From Streptomyces sp. DG2A-72 (lineage in GTDB: Bacteria; Actinomycetota; Actinomycetes; Streptomycetales; Streptomycetaceae): 64,000 nucleotides of DNA. Where the stretch lies: NCBI RefSeq assembly GCF_030499575.1, contig NZ_JASTLC010000001.1, positions 1,736,001 to 1,800,000 of the forward strand, written 5' to 3'. Shown here piece after piece: positions 54,820 through 63,663 of this stretch. The notes below the pieces were generated by a model. That model did not search any database and had not been told where the DNA came from. It saw only the letters and a program-made list of their open reading frames with translations. The translations under genes were made by a program, and so were the position numbers. The stretch's first letter is position 1. The number at the start of each line of letters is the position of its first letter.

Positions 54820-56558
54820 CGGAGCACTCCCCCTACCGTCTCGCCGAGGAGCTGGAGCACGCCCTCGGCGACCCCACCGACCCGCGCACCACGTTCTCCT
54901 ACGCCACCTGCCTGGACCTCGACGCCCGCGAGGAGTTCCCGGACCAGATCTGCCGGGACCTCGACGCCTGGGGCCTGCCCGACTACTACGTGCCGGTCCG
55001 CCACGGCGGCCGGCTGCGGGACTACGAGCATGCGCTCCAGCTCGTCCGGACGGTCGCCCGGCGCGATCTGACGGTGGCCGTCGCGCACGGCAAGACGTAC
55101 CTGGGCGCGGTGTGCGTGTGGGTCGCGGGCAGCGACGAGCAGGCTGCTCGGCTCGGCGCGGACGTGCGTGCCGGGGTGCCGGTCTCGCTCGCGCTCACCG
55201 AACGGGCGCACGGCAGCGACCTGTTGGCGGGTGAGGTGACCGCGCACCGGACCGACGGCGGCTGGCGGCTGCACGGCGAGAAGTGGCTGATCAACAACGC
55301 CACCCGCGGCACCCTCCTCTCCGTCCTGGCCCGCACGGACCCGGCGGGCGGCCCCCGCGGCTTCAGCGTCCTGCTCACCGACAAGCGTGAGCTGGCACCG
55401 GCCGCGTACCGCTCCCTGCCCAAGGTGCCCACGCACGGCATCCGCGGCGCCGACATCTCCGGGATCGTCCTGGACGGCGCCCAGGTGGGCCCGCACGCCC
55501 TGGTGGGAGCCGAGGGCACCGGCATCGAGACGGTACTCAAAGCCCTCCAGCTCACCCGCACCATGTGCGCCTCCCTCTCCCTCGGCGCCGCCGACCACGG
55601 TCTGCAGATCGCCCTCGGCTTCGCCCGCGAACGCCGCCTGTACGGCCGTAGCCTCGCCGAACTCCCGCAGGCACGGCACGTGTTGGCGTCCGCAGCGGCC
55701 GACGTCCTCGCCCATGAGGCACTCGCGCTCGTCGCGTCCCGCATGGTCCACACCGCCACGGACGAGCTGTCGCTGATCGCGGCGGTGACGAAGTACCTGC
55801 TGCCGACCGGGACGGAAGACGTGCTCTCCGCACTCGGCGGGGTGCTCGGGGCGCGGGCGTTCCTGGTGTCGGGGCAGGGCGTCGGACCGTACGGCATGTT
55901 CCAGAAGGTCGAACGCGACCATCGGATCGTCGGCCTCTTCGACGGGAACACGCTGGTCAATCTGACCTCGCTGGTGCAGCAGTTCCGTTCGCTGATACGG
56001 CACTGGAGGCGCGGTACGGCCGACCCCACCCCCGCACTCGCGGCCTGCGAACTGGCCGTCCTGCTCCCGGAGTTGGAGCCGTCGCGGCTGTCGCTCAAGG
56101 CACGGAACGGCAGTTCACTGCTGGCCGCGCTGCCGGGGTGGGTCGAGGAGCTGCGGGCCGCGGAGCAACCCGCCCTGAAATGCGCGGTGGACGCGGCACT
56201 GCGTCTGCTGGAGGTCACCGATCGGCTGCACGACCGGATGGCCGACTTCGCCGACGTGGTCGCCGATGTCCCTGAGGACGCCTTCGACCTGGCCCGCCGC
56301 TACTGCCTGTGCGTCACGGCCGCCGCCTGTCTCGGGCTGTGGGTGGGCAACACGCGCGGCGCCGCCGGGGAGGAGGGGCTGTGGCGGGACGGGGTGTGGC
56401 TGCGGGCCGTGCTGGACCGGCTGCTCGTACGGCTGGGTGAGGAGCCGGCGGACGCCGGTGACGCGTACGACGAGCTGCTGGACGAGGCGTTCTCCGCGTA
56501 TGAGCGTGGGCGGCTGTTCTCGCTGCTGCGGCTCGATTTGATGCGGAGGGCCATGTAA
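54816..56558 (+). CDS. acyl-CoA-dehydrogenase-like flavoprotein, catalytic partner
   Basis: 580 aa, longer than the usual 380-400. The ACAD core (60-400) has ALTERAHGSDL, INNATRG, FARERRLYGRSLAELP and GLFDGNTLVNL, where the catalytic Glu loop (YEGT in the family) reads F-D376-G-N-T, with Asp in place of Glu. A helical C-terminal extension of about 180 aa follows. In FAAL-linked pathways such enzymes desaturate ACP-bound acyl chains. Its stop overlaps the next start as TAATG. Confidence 0.85.
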   Translation: MTEHSPYRLAEELEHALGDPTDPRTTFSYATCLDLDAREEFPDQICRDLDAWGLPDYYVPVRHGGRLRDYEHALQLVRTVARRDLTVAVAHGKTYLGAVCVWVAGSDEQAARLGADVRAGVPVSLALTERAHGSDLLAGEVTAHRTDGGWRLHGEKWLINNATRGTLLSVLARTDPAGGPRGFSVLLTDKRELAPAAYRSLPKVPTHGIRGADISGIVLDGAQVGPHALVGAEGTGIETVLKALQLTRTMCASLSLGAADHGLQIALGFARERRLYGRSLAELPQARHVLASAAADVLAHEALALVASRMVHTATDELSLIAAVTKYLLPTGTEDVLSALGGVLGARAFLVSGQGVGPYGMFQKVERDHRIVGLFDGNTLVNLTSLVQQFRSLIRHWRRGTADPTPALAACELAVLLPELEPSRLSLKARNGSSLLAALPGWVEELRAAEQPALKCAVDAALRLLEVTDRLHDRMADFADVVADVPEDAFDLARRYCLCVTAAACLGLWVGNTRGAAGEEGLWRDGVWLRAVLDRLLVRLGEEPADAGDAYDELLDEAFSAYERGRLFSLLRLDLMRRAM

Positions 56559-58318
56559 TGCGTGACCTGAGAGGCCCTGACAAATTCGGCTACGGTTCTG
56601 CAGCCCCGCAAAGGGGCGCGGGGAACTGCGCGACCAGCCACAACGGACCCGCGGACGATCAACCACCCATCGCCGAGCGGGCCGCCGCGCTCGCGCAAGC
56701 CTTCGGGGACCCCTACGACCCGGAAAACCCGCTCGGCCAACAGCAGTTGTCCGCGGCCGGCGAACGCGGTGAGCTGAGCACGGACGGCGAGGCGCTGCTC
56801 GACGCGTTCGGGCTCGGCGCCGAGTACGTGCCGGTGGAGCTGGGCGGCCGACTGGTCCGGCTGGACGGTCTGGTGCGGGTGCTGCGCGAGGTCTTCCGCC
56901 GGGATGTGGGGCTGGGCCTCGGGCACGGAGTCACGTCGTTCATGGCGGCGGTGAACGTCTGGGCGGCGGGCTCGCCCGAGCAGCGTGACCGGCTCGCGCG
57001 GCTGCTGCCGGCCGGCGGCAAGGTGTCCGTCGCTTACCACGAGCTGGCGCACGGCAACGACTTCCTGCGCATGGACTTCACCGCACGTCCGGGGCGCGGC
57101 GGTTACCGCCTGTTCGGGGCGAAGGAGGTCATCAACAACGCGGACCGGGCGCGGGCCTGGGTGCTGTTCGCCCGTACCGACCCGGCGCCGGGCAGCCGCA
57201 GCCACTCGGTGCTGCTCGCGGGCCCGGACGAGTTGCCGACGGACCGCTGGCAGCCGCTGCCCCGCTACCGTACGGCGGGCGTGCGCGGCTGCCGGATCTC
57301 CGGGCTCGCCTTCCGGGACTGCCTGGTGCCCGCGTCGGCCCTGGTCGGCGAGGAGGGGCGGGGCGGCGAGGTGGCGCTGCGGTCGTTCCAGGTGACGCGG
57401 AGCGCGCTGCCGGGGATGGCGATCGGGACGGCGGACAGCTGTCTGCGGACGGTGCTGCGGTTCGCGCTCGGACGGCGCCTGTACCGCCGTAACGTCATCC
57501 AACTCCCGCACGCCGCCGCCGTGTTGACCAACGCGTTCGCCGACCTGCTGCTCTGCGACAGCCTGTCGCTGGCTGCCGCGCGCACGGTCCATCTGCTGCC
57601 CGAGCAGGCCAGTGTCACCTCGGCGGCCGTGAAGTACCTGGTGCCGAAGCTGCTCACGGACAGCGTGCGCGAGCTGTCGGTGGTGCTCGGCGCCCGGTTC
57701 TACGTCCGCGAGGGCGAGCACGCCGCTTTCGGCCGGCATGTGCGGGACCTGCCGGTGCTGTCGCTCGGCCACGCGGGACCGACGGCGTGCCTGGCGACGC
57801 TGGTGCCCCAGCTGCGGAGGCTGGCGACCGCACCTCAACTCTCCGGCATTGATGGGCTGTTCACGGTCGAGGACGACGACGTCCCGGCCGGGATCCCCTT
57901 CGACCGGCTCACGCTCACCGCGACCGGCGACCCGCTCACCGCACTGCTCATGGACACGGACGCACCGGTCCAGGATCTGCTGCGGGACCTGGCCGCGGAG
58001 TTGGCCGACGTCCACCGCGCCTGCCGTGCCCTGCCTCCGGCCGACCGCACTCCGCTCGCCTCCCCGGCCGCGTTCGCCCTGGCCGCACGGTATGCCGAAC
58101 TGCTCGGCGCCGCTGCCGCCGTCGGCGTTTGGCACAACGCCCGCGGCGGGTTCCTCGCGGACCCGGTGTGGCTGGGCGCGGCCCTGCACCGCTCGGCGCG
58201 CCGCCTGGGCCTGCGGGAGGGCGGGATTCCCGCAATGTACGCGCAGCCGCTCCGGGCCGAACTGCTCCGCAGATACGAGGAGTCGCGGCCGTTCGATCTC
58301 TACGACGCCCACGCGTGA
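56558..58318 (+). CDS. acyl-CoA-dehydrogenase-like paralogue with repeat-derived N-terminus
   Basis: 586 aa, paralogous to the preceding protein (shared AYHELAHGND, INNADRARAW, LGRRLYRRNVIQLP). The catalytic loop is replaced by G404-H-A-G-P-T, leaving no Glu/Asp base, so on its own it should not dehydrogenate; it may be the second subunit of a heteromeric enzyme. Residues about 15-40 (APQRGAGNCATSHNGPADDQ) come from a dispersed repeat, and homology to its partner begins only at about residue 40. No downstream ATG or GTG would give a start after the repeat without losing conserved sequence. Confidence 0.82.
   Translation: MRDLRGPDKFGYGSAAPQRGAGNCATSHNGPADDQPPIAERAAALAQAFGDPYDPENPLGQQQLSAAGERGELSTDGEALLDAFGLGAEYVPVELGGRLVRLDGLVRVLREVFRRDVGLGLGHGVTSFMAAVNVWAAGSPEQRDRLARLLPAGGKVSVAYHELAHGNDFLRMDFTARPGRGGYRLFGAKEVINNADRARAWVLFARTDPAPGSRSHSVLLAGPDELPTDRWQPLPRYRTAGVRGCRISGLAFRDCLVPASALVGEEGRGGEVALRSFQVTRSALPGMAIGTADSCLRTVLRFALGRRLYRRNVIQLPHAAAVLTNAFADLLLCDSLSLAAARTVHLLPEQASVTSAAVKYLVPKLLTDSVRELSVVLGARFYVREGEHAAFGRHVRDLPVLSLGHAGPTACLATLVPQLRRLATAPQLSGIDGLFTVEDDDVPAGIPFDRLTLTATGDPLTALLMDTDAPVQDLLRDLAAELADVHRACRALPPADRTPLASPAAFALAARYAELLGAAAAVGVWHNARGGFLADPVWLGAALHRSARRLGLREGGIPAMYAQPLRAELLRRYEESRPFDLYDAHA
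56601..56677 (+). repeat. dispersed repeat, copy 4, inside the second dehydrogenase gene
   Basis: CAGCCCCGCAAAGGGGCGCG, GGGAACTGCGCGACCAGCCA, CAACGGACCC, GCGGACGATCAACC, ACCCATCGCCGAGCGG. The left inverted arm is less complete than in other copies. It is read in the same frame as copy 3 (RGAGNCATSHNGPAD). Confidence 0.88.
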
Positions 58319-58347
58319 ACCCTGCTGCTCTCACTCTGGAGAACCCC

Positions 58348-58614
58348 ATGTCCTTGCCCACCGTCCCCACGGAGCAGTCCCTGATCGACTGGCTCACCAC
58401 GCGGGTCGGCGCCTATCTGCGGCGCGACCCGGCCGAGATCGACCCGACGGTGCCGCTCGCCGAGTACGGCCTGGACTCGGTGGCCGCGCTCAGTCTCTGC
58501 GGTGATGTGGAGGACCACTTCGGCATCCCCGTGGACCCCACGGCCGCCTGGGACTTCCCGACCGTGCGGGCGCTCGCCGGCCACCTCTGGAAAGAGCTGG
58601 AGAACGCCGGATGA
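58348..58614 (+). CDS. acyl carrier protein 1
   Basis: 88 aa ACP with attachment Ser44 in YGLDSVAALSL. Probable acceptor of the FAAL-activated fatty acid and substrate for the dehydrogenase pair, from which the chain passes to the PKS ketosynthase. It lies 29 bp after the dehydrogenase gene with GGAG before the ATG; its stop overlaps the PKS ATG by 4 bp. Confidence 0.9.
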   Translation: MSLPTVPTEQSLIDWLTTRVGAYLRRDPAEIDPTVPLAEYGLDSVAALSLCGDVEDHFGIPVDPTAAWDFPTVRALAGHLWKELENAG

Positions 58615-61484
58615 GCGCAGTTGCCGTAACCGGTCTCGACTGCCGTTTCCCGGGTGCCGAGGATCCGTACCGCTTCTGGGAGTTGCTGATACGGGGCGGC
58701 GACGGCATCAGCCGGGTGCCGCGTGAGCGCTGGGACCCCGGGGTGACGGGCGGCCCCGGCGAGGGCGGCTTCCTCGCGGACGCGGACGCTTTCGACAACG
58801 CCTTCTTCACCATCACCCCGCGCGAGGCGGCGTCCATGGATCCGCAGCAGCGGCTGATGCTGCAGTGCGCGTGGCGGGCCTTCGAGGACGCGGGCGTCGC
58901 GCCGCACCGGCTGGCGGGGACGGCGACCGGTGTGTTCGTCGGGGTGATGGGCAGCGAGTGGGCACAGCTGACACTGACCGACCTGCCGGGGATCACCCCG
59001 CAGATCGGTTCCGGAAACGGCTACTGCATGATCGCCAACCGGGTCTCGTACCACCTGGACCTCAAGGGCCCGTGCCTGGCCGTCGACACGGCGTGCTCGT
59101 CGTCGCTGGTCGCGGTGCATCTGGCGGTGAACGCCCTGCTGTCCGGCGAGTGCGACCGGGCCCTGGCGGGCGGCGTCAACATCGCGCTGACGCCCGCGCT
59201 CGGCCTGTTCTACGAGCGGGCGGGGCTCGCGGCGCCGGACGGCCGCTGCAAGCCGTTCAGCGCGGGGGCGAACGGCATCGGGCGCGGGGAAGGCGTCGGG
59301 GCGGTCGTGCTGCGGCGCCTGGAGGACGCGCTGGCCGACGGCGATCACGTGTACGCGGTGATCCGTGGGACGGCCGTCAACCAGGACGGGCGGAGCAACG
59401 GGCTGACCGCGCCGAGCCGTTGGTCGCAGCAGGAGGTGATGGCGGCGGCGTTCCGCAGGGCGGGCGTGGAGCCCGGCGACGTGGTCTTCACCGAGGGGCA
59501 CGGCACCGGGACCGCTCTCGGCGACATGATCGAGGCGAAGGCCCTCGGCGCCTGGCACGCCGGCCGCGCCCGCCCGATGGCCCTAGGCTCCGTCAAGGGC
59601 AACCTCGGCCACACGGAGGGCGCCGCCGGGATCGCCGGCCTCATCAAGGTCGCCCTCGCCCTGCACCACCGCACGGTCCCGGTCAGCCGCTTCGCCGCGC
59701 ACGAGAACCCCGGGCTCCGCCTGGCGGAGAAGGGGCTGAGGCTCCTGAAGTCACCGCTGAGGCTGTCCGGTCCGGCGCTGGCGGGCCTGAGCAGCTTCGG
59801 CATGGGCGGCACGAACGCACACGCCGTCCTGGAGTCGGCGCCCTCAGTCCGTACGACGGCTTCGGCGCCGCCCGCGCTCGGCGCCCATGTCTTCACCCTC
59901 ACCGCACCCGACGCGCCCGCGCTGCGCCGCAACCTCGCCGCCCAGGCCGAGGCGATCGGCCGACGCCAGTCACCGGTCGGGCCGTTGTGCCGGGCCTCGC
60001 ATCGGGTCAAGTCGGGGCATGCGGTGCGGGCGGCGGTCGTGGTGGGGGCGGAGGAGGGCAGTTCGCGGCTGGCGGAGGCGCTGCGCGACGAACGGCCCAT
60101 GGCTGCTCAGCAAGCCCCGCTCATCGCCGCCCTGTTCACCGGCCAGGGTGCCCAGTTCCCCACCATGGGCGCCCAGCTCTACCGTTCGTCCTCGCTCTAC
60201 CGCCGTCACCTGGACGCGGCCGACGCGGCGCTGCTGCCGTACACCGAGACGTCCGTACGCGACCTGCTGCTGCGCGGCGACCCGGCCGTGCACCGTACGC
60301 GCTGGGCGCAACCGGCCCTGTTCGCCGTCGGTTACGCGCTGGGCGCCGCGCTCGCGGATGCCGGTGTGCGCCCGGCGCTGCTGCTCGGGCACAGCGTGGG
60401 TGAGTTCGCGGCGGCGGTGCATGCCGAGGCGCTGTCGCTGGCGGACGCGGCCCGGCTGATCGCCGCGCGGGGCGCGCTGATGGAGCAACTCCCGGACGGT
60501 GGCGGCATGCTGGCCGTCCATGCGCCCGCGGACCGGCTGCACGAGCTGGTCGAGCGGGAGCCCCTGGTCGGCTTCGCCGCCTTCAACGGCCCCCGGTCCA
60601 CAGTGCTTTCCGGCGACCTCGCCGCCCTGGACCGCATCGCGTCCGCCCTCGACGGCGTCCGGGTGCGCCGCCTGGAGGTCTCGCACGCCTTCCACTCACC
60701 GCTCATGCGGCCGGTCCTCGAACCGTTCCACCGCATCGCCGAGGAGACGGCGGGCGGCGTCCCGCGCATCCCGTTCTACTCGACCGTGCGCGGCAAGGTC
60801 CTGGAGTCGGAGCCGCTGGACGCCGCGTACTGGACGGAACACATCAGCGCCCCGGTCCTGTTCGCGGACGCCGCCGCCCAGCTCCTGGACGAGCGCCCCA
60901 CCCACGTCGTCGAACTCGGCCCCCGCCCGGTCCTGACCGCCCTGGCCCGCCGTATCGCGACCGGCCACCCGCCGGTCCCGCTGCACCCCCTGCCGGGCGA
61001 GGCTGCGACCGGGACGGAGCTGGCGGCGACGGTCGCCGCCCTGTACCGGGCGGGCCTGGACGTGGACTGGCCCGCGCAGGACGAGGGACCGACGCGACAG
61101 CTGCTGCCGTACACCTTCGCCACGGACGGACGCTTCTGGCGCGGCGGCCTGCCGACTCCGCCTCCGCCCGTGATCGAGGCGGAACCGGAGGAGGTTTCAC
61201 GCACCGACTCGATCGAGATCCACGTCCTCGAAGCCGTCGCCGGACTCGGCGGCTACGACGTCTCCGCGCTCTCCCCGCACTCGCGTCCGCAGGAGGACCT
61301 CGGCCTGGACTCGGTCACGTTGATCGAGTTGAAGGCGCGTGTCGAGGCCCGGCTGCCGTCGCTGGGGCCGCTGCCGGTGGAGGAGCTGCTCGGCCATCTG
61401 TCCACGCTCGGCGACCTGATCGCGTACGTCACCGCGCGCGCCGCACAAGGTGGCGTCGCCTCATCGACGGAGTCCGCCCTATGA
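58611..61484 (+). CDS. single-module type I PKS (KS-AT-ACP)
   Basis: 957 aa. KS at 1-425 with C162 (VDTACSSSL), H297 (EGHGTGT) and H334 (GNLGHTEGA). AT at 505-790 with S595 (GHSVGEF) and HAFH at 692-695, which predicts malonyl-CoA. ACP at 865-950 with S901 (LGLDSVTLIE). No KR, DH, ER or TE, so one round gives a beta-ketoacyl-ACP, the substrate required for tetronate formation. The KS is probably fed by ACP1. The gene overlaps both ACP1 and the KASIII-like gene by 4 bp. Confidence 0.92.
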   Translation: MSAVAVTGLDCRFPGAEDPYRFWELLIRGGDGISRVPRERWDPGVTGGPGEGGFLADADAFDNAFFTITPREAASMDPQQRLMLQCAWRAFEDAGVAPHRLAGTATGVFVGVMGSEWAQLTLTDLPGITPQIGSGNGYCMIANRVSYHLDLKGPCLAVDTACSSSLVAVHLAVNALLSGECDRALAGGVNIALTPALGLFYERAGLAAPDGRCKPFSAGANGIGRGEGVGAVVLRRLEDALADGDHVYAVIRGTAVNQDGRSNGLTAPSRWSQQEVMAAAFRRAGVEPGDVVFTEGHGTGTALGDMIEAKALGAWHAGRARPMALGSVKGNLGHTEGAAGIAGLIKVALALHHRTVPVSRFAAHENPGLRLAEKGLRLLKSPLRLSGPALAGLSSFGMGGTNAHAVLESAPSVRTTASAPPALGAHVFTLTAPDAPALRRNLAAQAEAIGRRQSPVGPLCRASHRVKSGHAVRAAVVVGAEEGSSRLAEALRDERPMAAQQAPLIAALFTGQGAQFPTMGAQLYRSSSLYRRHLDAADAALLPYTETSVRDLLLRGDPAVHRTRWAQPALFAVGYALGAALADAGVRPALLLGHSVGEFAAAVHAEALSLADAARLIAARGALMEQLPDGGGMLAVHAPADRLHELVEREPLVGFAAFNGPRSTVLSGDLAALDRIASALDGVRVRRLEVSHAFHSPLMRPVLEPFHRIAEETAGGVPRIPFYSTVRGKVLESEPLDAAYWTEHISAPVLFADAAAQLLDERPTHVVELGPRPVLTALARRIATGHPPVPLHPLPGEAATGTELAATVAALYRAGLDVDWPAQDEGPTRQLLPYTFATDGRFWRGGLPTPPPPVIEAEPEEVSRTDSIEIHVLEAVAGLGGYDVSALSPHSRPQEDLGLDSVTLIELKARVEARLPSLGPLPVEELLGHLSTLGDLIAYVTARAAQGGVASSTESAL

Positions 61485-62521
61485 CCGTGCCCGCACCTCC
61501 CGCCGTCCCCACCGTCCATGTAGCCGCCGCCGGTTCCGCATTGCCCGGCGCGCCCGTCGACAACGCCTCGCTGGCCGCGTCGCTGGGCGTCAACGAGGAG
61601 TGGATCGACCACTTCATCGGCACCCGCACCCGTCACTTCGCCCGCGATCTGAGCACCGGAGAGGTCCGCTGGTCCCTGGCCGACCTGTGCGCGGAGGCCA
61701 CCTCGCAGGCGATCGAGTGCTCCGGCACCGACCCGGCCGACATCGAGTTCATCGTCCTGGGCACGGCGACGCCGGACCATCTGATGCCGGCCACCGTCAA
61801 CGAGATCGCCGACCGCCTCGGCCTGGACCAAATCCCCACCTATCAGCTCCAGTCGGGCTGCGCGGGCGCCGTGCAGGCCCTCGCGCTCGCCCACACCTTC
61901 ATCAGCAGCGGCACCCACCGCACCGGCCTCGCCATCGGCGGCGACGTCTGCACCAAGCATCTCGACCTGCGCCGCGACCTCGCCTCCGCGGCCCCCGGCG
62001 ACCTGGTCAACTGCGTGCTGTTCGGCGACGGCGCGGGCGCCGCCGTCATCGGCGCCGACGCCGGTGAACGGCCGGTCGCCCTGCGCCGCACCCTCAACCG
62101 CTGTACGGGGCTGGGCCGCAGCCCCGGCCAGATCATCGACTGGTTCGGGCTCGCCGACCGGCACGACCAGCGCCAGGTGCTCACCGAGGACTACAAGGCG
62201 ATCGAGGGCTCGGTGCCCGCCATGGCCGTGGAGATCCTCTGGGAGCTCCTGGACGACCTGGGCTGGTCGGCCGAGGACCTGGACTTCCTTCTGCCGCCGC
62301 AGCTGTCGGGCCGTATGACCCGGCTGATCACCGAGCAGCTGGGGCTGCCGGCCGCGCGCGAGATCTCCTGCGTCGCGGACACCGGCAACAACGGCAACGC
62401 ACTGCCCTTCCTCCAGCTTCAGCAGCTGATGAAGGAGATCGCGGGCGGCCAGAAGGCCCTCGCCGTCGCGGTCGAGTCAAGCAAGTGGATCAAGGCGGGG
62501 TTCGCCTTGGAAGGACTGTAG
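61481..62521 (+). CDS. KASIII-like tetronate-forming condensing enzyme
   Basis: 346 aa FabH fold with nucleophile C127 (QSGCAGAVQAL). The segment that in FabH is PHQAN reads L-P272-P273-Q274-L-S, so the catalytic His is missing; an Asn remains in DTGNNGNA. Homologues in tetronate clusters join glyceryl-ACP to a beta-ketoacyl chain forming the C-C and C-O bonds, a reaction that needs no malonyl decarboxylation, which would explain the lost His. Located between the PKS and the glyceryl-ACP candidate. Confidence 0.85.
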   Translation: MTVPAPPAVPTVHVAAAGSALPGAPVDNASLAASLGVNEEWIDHFIGTRTRHFARDLSTGEVRWSLADLCAEATSQAIECSGTDPADIEFIVLGTATPDHLMPATVNEIADRLGLDQIPTYQLQSGCAGAVQALALAHTFISSGTHRTGLAIGGDVCTKHLDLRRDLASAAPGDLVNCVLFGDGAGAAVIGADAGERPVALRRTLNRCTGLGRSPGQIIDWFGLADRHDQRQVLTEDYKAIEGSVPAMAVEILWELLDDLGWSAEDLDFLLPPQLSGRMTRLITEQLGLPAAREISCVADTGNNGNALPFLQLQQLMKEIAGGQKALAVAVESSKWIKAGFALEGL

Positions 62522-62542
62522 AGCCGTGGAAGGACGGTAGAG

Positions 62543-62806
62543 ATGCCCACAGAGACCCACCCGCTGCCCCTGGCCGAGTTCGCGCGCCTGGTGCGCGGCG
62601 AGACCGGCCTCCCCCTCGGCACGACACCCGCCGAGGAAACGGCCCTGCTCGACGCCGACTTCGACGAACTGCCCGAGTGGGACTCCATGTACCTGCTGAA
62701 GCTGGTGACCGCCCTGGAGCACACCCTCGGCCGCCCCGTCCCGGTCGGCCGCCTCCTCGAAGCCCGCAGCCTCCGTCAGATCCACGAGCTGGTGATCACG
62801 ACATGA
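62543..62806 (+). CDS. acyl carrier protein 2, probable glyceryl-ACP
   Basis: 87 aa with attachment Ser48 in LPEWDSMYLLKLV. The E-W-D-S-M context is typical of stand-alone ACPs that work with FkbH-like proteins. It probably carries glyceryl delivered by the FkbH homologue to the KASIII-like enzyme. It starts 21 bp after the KASIII stop, and its end overlaps the E2-like gene by 4 bp. Confidence 0.87.
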   Translation: MPTETHPLPLAEFARLVRGETGLPLGTTPAEETALLDADFDELPEWDSMYLLKLVTALEHTLGRPVPVGRLLEARSLRQIHELVITT

Positions 62807-63663
62807 GCACTTCCTTGACAACCACTCATCCGGTACGCGCCCGCCGCCACACCCTCTACTTCCTGGAGTACGCCGCCCGCCAGCGCCCGGTGTTCCTGGA
62901 CACGGACGTCGACATGGGCGCCGTCCACGCCCACCGCGCCGCCGCCGAACGCCGCTACTCGACGGTGACGTACGTCCTGTACGCGGCGGGCCGTGTCCTG
63001 CACCGCCACCCCGAGGCCAACGCCGTCCTGGCGCCGCGCCGCCTGCGCGCCCCGCGCATCGTGCGTTTCCCGTCGGTCACCGGCAAGCTCGCGCTCGACG
63101 CCAAGTCGGCCGGGGGCGAGCGCGTCGTACTGTCCGCGCTGATCCCCGTCCTGGAGTCGGCGACTCTGGACTCCATCCAGGACCAGGTCGACCGCTACCG
63201 CTCGCCCGACGTCGCCACCCTCCCGGAGTTCGGTGGCGTACGGGCCCTCGTGCGGCTCCCGGTGTGGCTGGGCCGCGCCGCCTTCGCGCACGCCCTGCGC
63301 AGTGCCCGGCGACGTCCTTCGGTCCTCGGCACGGTCTCCGTCAGCTCCCTCGGCCACCGCCCGGTGGACGGCTTCCACTCCACGGGCGGTACGGCGGTGA
63401 CCCTCACCTGCGGCCGGACGACCCCCCGTCCGGTGGTCCGCGAGGACGGCACCATCGAGGCCGCCCCCGTCATGCGCCTCGGTCTCGCCTTCGACCACCG
63501 CGTCCTCGACGGCGCCGCCGCGGCGGACGTCCTCGGGGAGCTGACGGATGCGCTGGAGCACGGCAGTTGGGAGGCCACGTCCGATGCACCCCCACGCCTT
63601 GCACCCGTCGCCGAGCTGCGCTCCCCCACCCCCTCCCGTGCCCCTCACCGCCCGGCCGGCTGA
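62803..63663 (+). CDS. E2-type (2-oxoacid dehydrogenase) acyltransferase
   Basis: 286 aa catalytic domain of the dihydrolipoyl acyltransferase family with the active-site motif DHRVLDG (H232), but no lipoyl or peripheral-subunit-binding domain. In agglomerin/RK-682-type tetronate pathways this kind of enzyme acetylates the primary alcohol of the hydroxymethyl tetronate before elimination to the exocyclic methylene. No Agg5-like eliminating hydrolase is seen within the window. The 3' end overlaps the next gene by 80 bp. Confidence 0.87.
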   Translation: MSTSLTTTHPVRARRHTLYFLEYAARQRPVFLDTDVDMGAVHAHRAAAERRYSTVTYVLYAAGRVLHRHPEANAVLAPRRLRAPRIVRFPSVTGKLALDAKSAGGERVVLSALIPVLESATLDSIQDQVDRYRSPDVATLPEFGGVRALVRLPVWLGRAAFAHALRSARRRPSVLGTVSVSSLGHRPVDGFHSTGGTAVTLTCGRTTPRPVVREDGTIEAAPVMRLGLAFDHRVLDGAAAADVLGELTDALEHGSWEATSDAPPRLAPVAELRSPTPSRAPHRPAG

